Of a stretch of 7,847 nucleotides of DNA, positions 5,157 to 7,847 are shown piece by piece; the stretch's first letter is position 1; every line of letters starts with the position of its first letter. The stretch is taken from contig CALGOH010000081.1 of NCBI GenBank assembly GCA_937957985.1, forward strand, positions 1 through 7,847. The letters run 5' to 3'. This DNA is from an uncultured Verrucomicrobiae bacterium. Its GTDB lineage: Bacteria; Verrucomicrobiota; Verrucomicrobiia; Verrucomicrobiales; Akkermansiaceae. Under the pieces are notes generated by a model. That model did not search any database. It worked only from the letters and a program-made list of their open reading frames with translations, and was not told where the DNA came from. A program made the position numbers and the translations under genes.

Positions 5157-6413
5157 ATGGCTTCGTTGAGGAAAAGGAAGGGGACGGCGGTCTGGCAAGC
5201 CCAGTTTTACGTCAAGGATCCGGAGACCGGCGACCTCCGACAGGTGCGCCGATCAACCGGGCAGACGAACCGAAAGAAGGCGATGGCCGTGGCGGTGGAC
5301 ATGGAGCGCAATGCCCAGGGCGTGATGGCCGCCGGCAGCGAACGGGCGCAGCGGGCCAAGGCGATTCTCGCGGAGGCCTGTGCGGAGATCGACCGCGAGA
5401 CCTTCACCCAGACATCGGCGAGGAAATATCTCAGGGAGTTGGTGATGTTGGCAACCGGGGAAGAGATGCAGACCTTCACGGTCGAGACCTGGATCGCCGA
5501 ATGGGTTCGCCGGAAAGCCCGGAAAACCGGTGAGTCCACGATGAAGCGATACCGGGGCCATACTGGCAACTTCATGAAATGGCTGGGGGATGAGCGGGCC
5601 AACAAACCCTTGGAGAGCATCACGACCCACGATGCTCAAATGTGGGTCGATTCGATTCTGGATACCGGCGTGGTGGGCAAGACGGCGCTCGGCTATGCCA
5701 AGGACCTCGGCTCGGTCTATCGCCTGGCGGTGCGGGAGGGCCTGGTGACCTTCAACCCCTTCACCGCGTTGGAGTCGATCGACACCAGCGACAGCCACGA
5801 GCGCAAGCCGTTCACCACCGACGAAGTCGTGGCGCTCATGAAGGCGGCCCCCACCTGGGAGTGGCGTGGCTTGATCCTTGTGGGAGCGTTCACCGGCCTG
5901 CGACTCGGCGACGGGGCACGGCTCCGCTGGGATGTGATCGACCTCGAAGGCGAGATGATCAGCCTGGTCCCGTCGAAGACCCGGAAGAAGAAGCGGCTTG
6001 TCCGCATTCCCCTTCAGCCGGATCTGTTAGGTTTCCTCAAGGAGGCACGTCGCAAAGGCAAACCCGATCAAACGGCGGTCTTTTCGTCCTTGTCCAAGCT
6101 GCCGGTGAATTCCCGCAACGGGCTCTCTCTCGAATTCGTCCGGATCATGAGCCTCGCCGGGGTTGACCGAGGCAAGCCCTCCCGCGTGCTCGCCGAGGGC
6201 GAGACCGCGGGTGCCGGCAGGATCATCTACGAAAAGGGCTACCACAGTTTCCGCCACACCTTCACCGCCTGGCTACGCAAGGCGGGGGTCCCCGAGGAAG
6301 ATCGAATGGCGCTCACCGGACACTCGACGAGGGAGAGCCACGCGATTTACAGCCATGAAGACGAAGCGGCGCTTCGAAAGGCGATCGACGGACTGCCGAC
6401 GCTTCAGGCATAG
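5157..6413 (+). CDS. tyrosine recombinase / integrase
   Basis: A 418-residue site-specific recombinase that would integrate or excise the surrounding element through a tyrosine-DNA intermediate. Catalytic residues are complete: R249 in FTGLRLGD, K274 in VPSKTRKKK, H363-S-F-R366 in YHSFRHTF, H389 in LTGHST and nucleophile Y398 in IYSHED. The first 45 residues (SLRKRKGTAVWQAQFYV, then RRSTGQTNRKKA) resemble an arm-type DNA-binding domain. A helical core-binding domain covers about residues 108-202 (TVETWIAEWVRR to EGLVTFNPF). The segment between them (about 62-105) is helical and unassigned. Length is normal for phage or island integrases. The ATG is the earliest start giving the conserved MASLRKRKG opening; only a weak GTAGG (5141-5145) precedes it. 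The tRNA 3' fragment lies 130 bp upstream and the ATPase gene converges on its end with a 19-bp gap and no clear terminator. The gene appears intact and possibly active. Confidence 0.93.
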   Translation: MASLRKRKGTAVWQAQFYVKDPETGDLRQVRRSTGQTNRKKAMAVAVDMERNAQGVMAAGSERAQRAKAILAEACAEIDRETFTQTSARKYLRELVMLATGEEMQTFTVETWIAEWVRRKARKTGESTMKRYRGHTGNFMKWLGDERANKPLESITTHDAQMWVDSILDTGVVGKTALGYAKDLGSVYRLAVREGLVTFNPFTALESIDTSDSHERKPFTTDEVVALMKAAPTWEWRGLILVGAFTGLRLGDGARLRWDVIDLEGEMISLVPSKTRKKKRLVRIPLQPDLLGFLKEARRKGKPDQTAVFSSLSKLPVNSRNGLSLEFVRIMSLAGVDRGKPSRVLAEGETAGAGRIIYEKGYHSFRHTFTAWLRKAGVPEEDRMALTGHSTRESHAIYSHEDEAALRKAIDGLPTLQA

Positions 6414-6432
6414 GCCGTGGCGGGGGTTCCCG

Positions 6433-7656
6433 TCATTCGGTGAGGTTTGTTAGAAGGGGCGCGAGGTCGCGCCATGGCAGGACGGTGGCTTGGCTGCGGT
6501 CCTGTCGGGCGGTGCCGCCGTGGACGAGCCACGGCGTCAGATCCCGACCGGGAAGCTTTTCGCTCCAGTAGCTGAGGCCGTCGAAGAAATCGGAGGCGAT
6601 GGTTTCTCCGGATTTGACCTCGATGGCCTGGAGTTCGGTCGGGCCGGTCTCGACGAGGGCGTCGATCTCGTGGCCCTGCTTGTCGCGGAGGAAGTGGAGC
6701 GAGGGCTTGAGGCCGCGGTTGGTCTGAGCCTTGAGAAGCTCCGTCATCACCCAGTTCTCGAAGATCGCCCCGCGCTGGGGGTGGGCGGTAAGGTGTTCCG
6801 GTTTGCGGACCCCGAGGAGCCAGGCGGTGAGGCCGGGGTCGCAGAAGTAGAGCTTCGGCGTCTTGATCAGGCGCTTGGAAAGATTGGTGAACCAAGGTTG
6901 GACGAGGAAGACGAGGTGGCTGGCCTGGAGGACCGAGAGCCACGAGTCGGCGGTGACGCGGGTGATGCCGGCGTCGGTGGCGAGCGAGGAGATGTTGACG
7001 AGCTGGCCGATGCGGCCGGCGCAAAGTTGGACGAAGCGCTGGAAGGCGGCGAGGTCCTGGATGTTGAGGATCTGCCGGACGTCCCGCTCAAGGTAGGTGC
7101 CGATGTAGTCCTGCAGCCACACCGAGGGCTCGACGGGCCGATCGTGGATCGGCGGGAAGAAACCGGCGTAGAGAAGCTCGTCCACCGTTACCGGGGCACG
7201 GCCGGCGGACTGGAGCTCGCCGAGAGAGAACGGGAGCAGCGTGAGCGTGGCCGAGCGGCCGGCGAGGCTCTGGGTGATCGACTCGATCAGCTCGAACTGG
7301 CTCGAACCGGTAAGAATGAACCGACCCATCTCGCGCCGTGCATCGACGATGCCCTGCAGGTAGGAGAAGAGCGCGGGAGCGCGCTGGACCTCGTCGAGGA
7401 TCGCGCCGTCCTCGGCCTGTCGCAGGAAACCGCGCGGGTCTTCGCTGGCGAAGGCCCGCGTGTCCGGATCTTCCAGGGAGAAATACGGAACCTCGGGAAG
7501 GAGCATCCGTGACAAGGTGGTCTTGCCCGACTGGCGGGGTCCGGTGATGGTGAGCACCGGAAAACCGGTCAGCCGTTCCCGGGCGGCAGCCATCGCATCA
7601 CGGGGGAGGGGCTCGGGAGGAAGGGCAGGTCCGTTGGAAAGCGCTTCCATGACCAT
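6433..7656 (-). CDS. AAA-type ATPase with DUF4143 domain
   Basis: A 407-residue protein of the widespread bacterial and archaeal AAA_14/DUF4143 ATPase family, whose role is unsettled. The N-terminal ATPase has Walker A GPRQSGKTT (residues 39-47, K45), Walker B AILDEVQ (D88, E89) and LTGSSQ (115-120) at the sensor-1 position. LAGRSATLTLLPFSLGEL (about 131-148) is a family hallmark. A winged-helix-like region (about 205-255) is followed by the DUF4143 part with FENWVMTELLK. Acidic and Lys residues E300, D332 (in HEID) and E346-x-K348 (in IEVKSG) follow the order of a PD-(D/E)xK nuclease-like core, so nuclease activity is possible but undemonstrated. Two ATGs (7656 and 7650) start MVMEALS; GGGA lies about 11 bases before the first. 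A promoter-like pair lies directly before it, so the second ATG might be used. It is convergent with the integrase. It could be element cargo, for example in defence or toxin-antitoxin-like function, but there is no direct evidence. Confidence 0.92.
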   Translation of the reverse strand: MVMEALSNGPALPPEPLPRDAMAAARERLTGFPVLTITGPRQSGKTTLSRMLLPEVPYFSLEDPDTRAFASEDPRGFLRQAEDGAILDEVQRAPALFSYLQGIVDARREMGRFILTGSSQFELIESITQSLAGRSATLTLLPFSLGELQSAGRAPVTVDELLYAGFFPPIHDRPVEPSVWLQDYIGTYLERDVRQILNIQDLAAFQRFVQLCAGRIGQLVNISSLATDAGITRVTADSWLSVLQASHLVFLVQPWFTNLSKRLIKTPKLYFCDPGLTAWLLGVRKPEHLTAHPQRGAIFENWVMTELLKAQTNRGLKPSLHFLRDKQGHEIDALVETGPTELQAIEVKSGETIASDFFDGLSYWSEKLPGRDLTPWLVHGGTARQDRSQATVLPWRDLAPLLTNLTE

Positions 7657-7657
7657 T

Positions 7658-7686
7658 TGTATATCCCGCTAATCAAACGGTCACAA
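7658..7686 (-). promoter_or_regulatory. possible ATPase promoter with very short or no leader
   Basis: On the minus strand TTGTGA (complement of 7681-7686) is followed after exactly 17 bases by TATACA (complement of 7658-7663), each four of six to the sigma-70 consensus. The -10 ends one base before the first ATG (7656). Transcription would start near the second ATG (7650), giving a leaderless message or requiring use of that second start. Confidence 0.35.
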
Positions 7687-7847
7687 GTTCCTTTTCCGCC
7701 ATGCGCGCTTGGGAGTATCCCCGCTGCGAATGGGGCGGCAATGATCCGGGGAGAAGGGCCCGTCCCGAGAAAACCGCACGGCCCAGACCGGCTTTGGACA
7801 AGGGTACCCATCCGAATCCCATCGATGAAGATGAAGCGGCTCTCAGG

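Larger units (their letters stand above)
5000..7847. mobile_element. left end of a probable tRNA-integrated element (continues past the window)
   Basis: The element is inferred from a tRNA 3' fragment followed by an AT-richer leader with direct repeats, a tyrosine integrase pointing inward and an AAA/DUF4143 ATPase. If integration was into the tRNA 3' part, the orientation of the fragment puts the element to its right, with the intact tRNA at a far end outside the window. No second copy of the T-arm sequence is visible up to 7847. The right boundary is therefore unknown, and it is uncertain whether the ATPase belongs to the element. Confidence 0.4.

Noticed and set aside
6490..7512. 340-codon open frame on the plus strand
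   Set aside because: It is antisense to the well-supported AAA/DUF4143 ATPase and the acidic product has no recognisable domain.
7825..7847. Start of a plus-strand gene (MKMKRLS at the right edge)
   Set aside because: It resembles the opening of a signal peptide, but only seven codons are visible and no ribosome site precedes it.

Overview
The window is GC-rich chromosomal DNA from a bacterium. High G+C, weak ribosome-binding sites and a GC-rich inverted-repeat element between genes suggest a Verrucomicrobiota-type genome, but this is a guess from general character and no marker here proves it. Seven protein genes are recognisable: ribosomal protein L9 (partial), an AIM24-family protein, a beta-CASP metallo-beta-lactamase nuclease, a GNAT-GT4-HAD gene set, a tyrosine recombinase and an AAA/DUF4143 ATPase (eight counting GNAT, GT4 and HAD separately as three of the total with L9).

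Left part (1-2592). The start of rplI runs off the left edge on the minus strand. A G-rich 174-bp divergent spacer (226-399) separates it from two plus-strand genes, the AIM24-family protein (400-1122) and the nuclease (1186-2592). In the 63-bp gap between these two, a hairpin overlaps the nuclease's only visible ribosome-binding site.

Middle (2602-4959). A composite inverted-repeat element lies between the convergent nuclease and HAD genes and encodes the last eight residues and stop codon of the HAD protein. Upstream of it, GNAT (4513-4959), GT4 glycosyltransferase (3305-4516) and HAD (2667-3308) form a tight minus-strand operon in which each junction overlaps by four bases (ATGA, then TTGA). 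They look translationally coupled and probably serve one glycan or small-molecule modification pathway whose substrate cannot be read from sequence.

Right part (5000-7847). A minus-strand tRNA 3' end (T arm, acceptor strand and CCA) has no matching 5' half. It lies about 130 bp before a tyrosine integrase with all catalytic residues (5157-6413). This is the arrangement expected at one end of an element integrated into a tRNA gene, so the DNA to its right is probably an integrated element extending beyond the window. The integrase leader is visibly more AT-rich than its surroundings and carries short direct repeats. An AAA/DUF4143 ATPase (6433-7656) faces the integrase and is candidate cargo. 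The last 191 bases (7657-7847) hold a possible ATPase promoter and no other gene that can be supported. I see no CRISPR array, no rRNA and no complete tRNA. Nothing here demonstrates a wholly new system; the best leads are the gene-terminating repeat, the tRNA-fragment junction and the integrase leader repeats.
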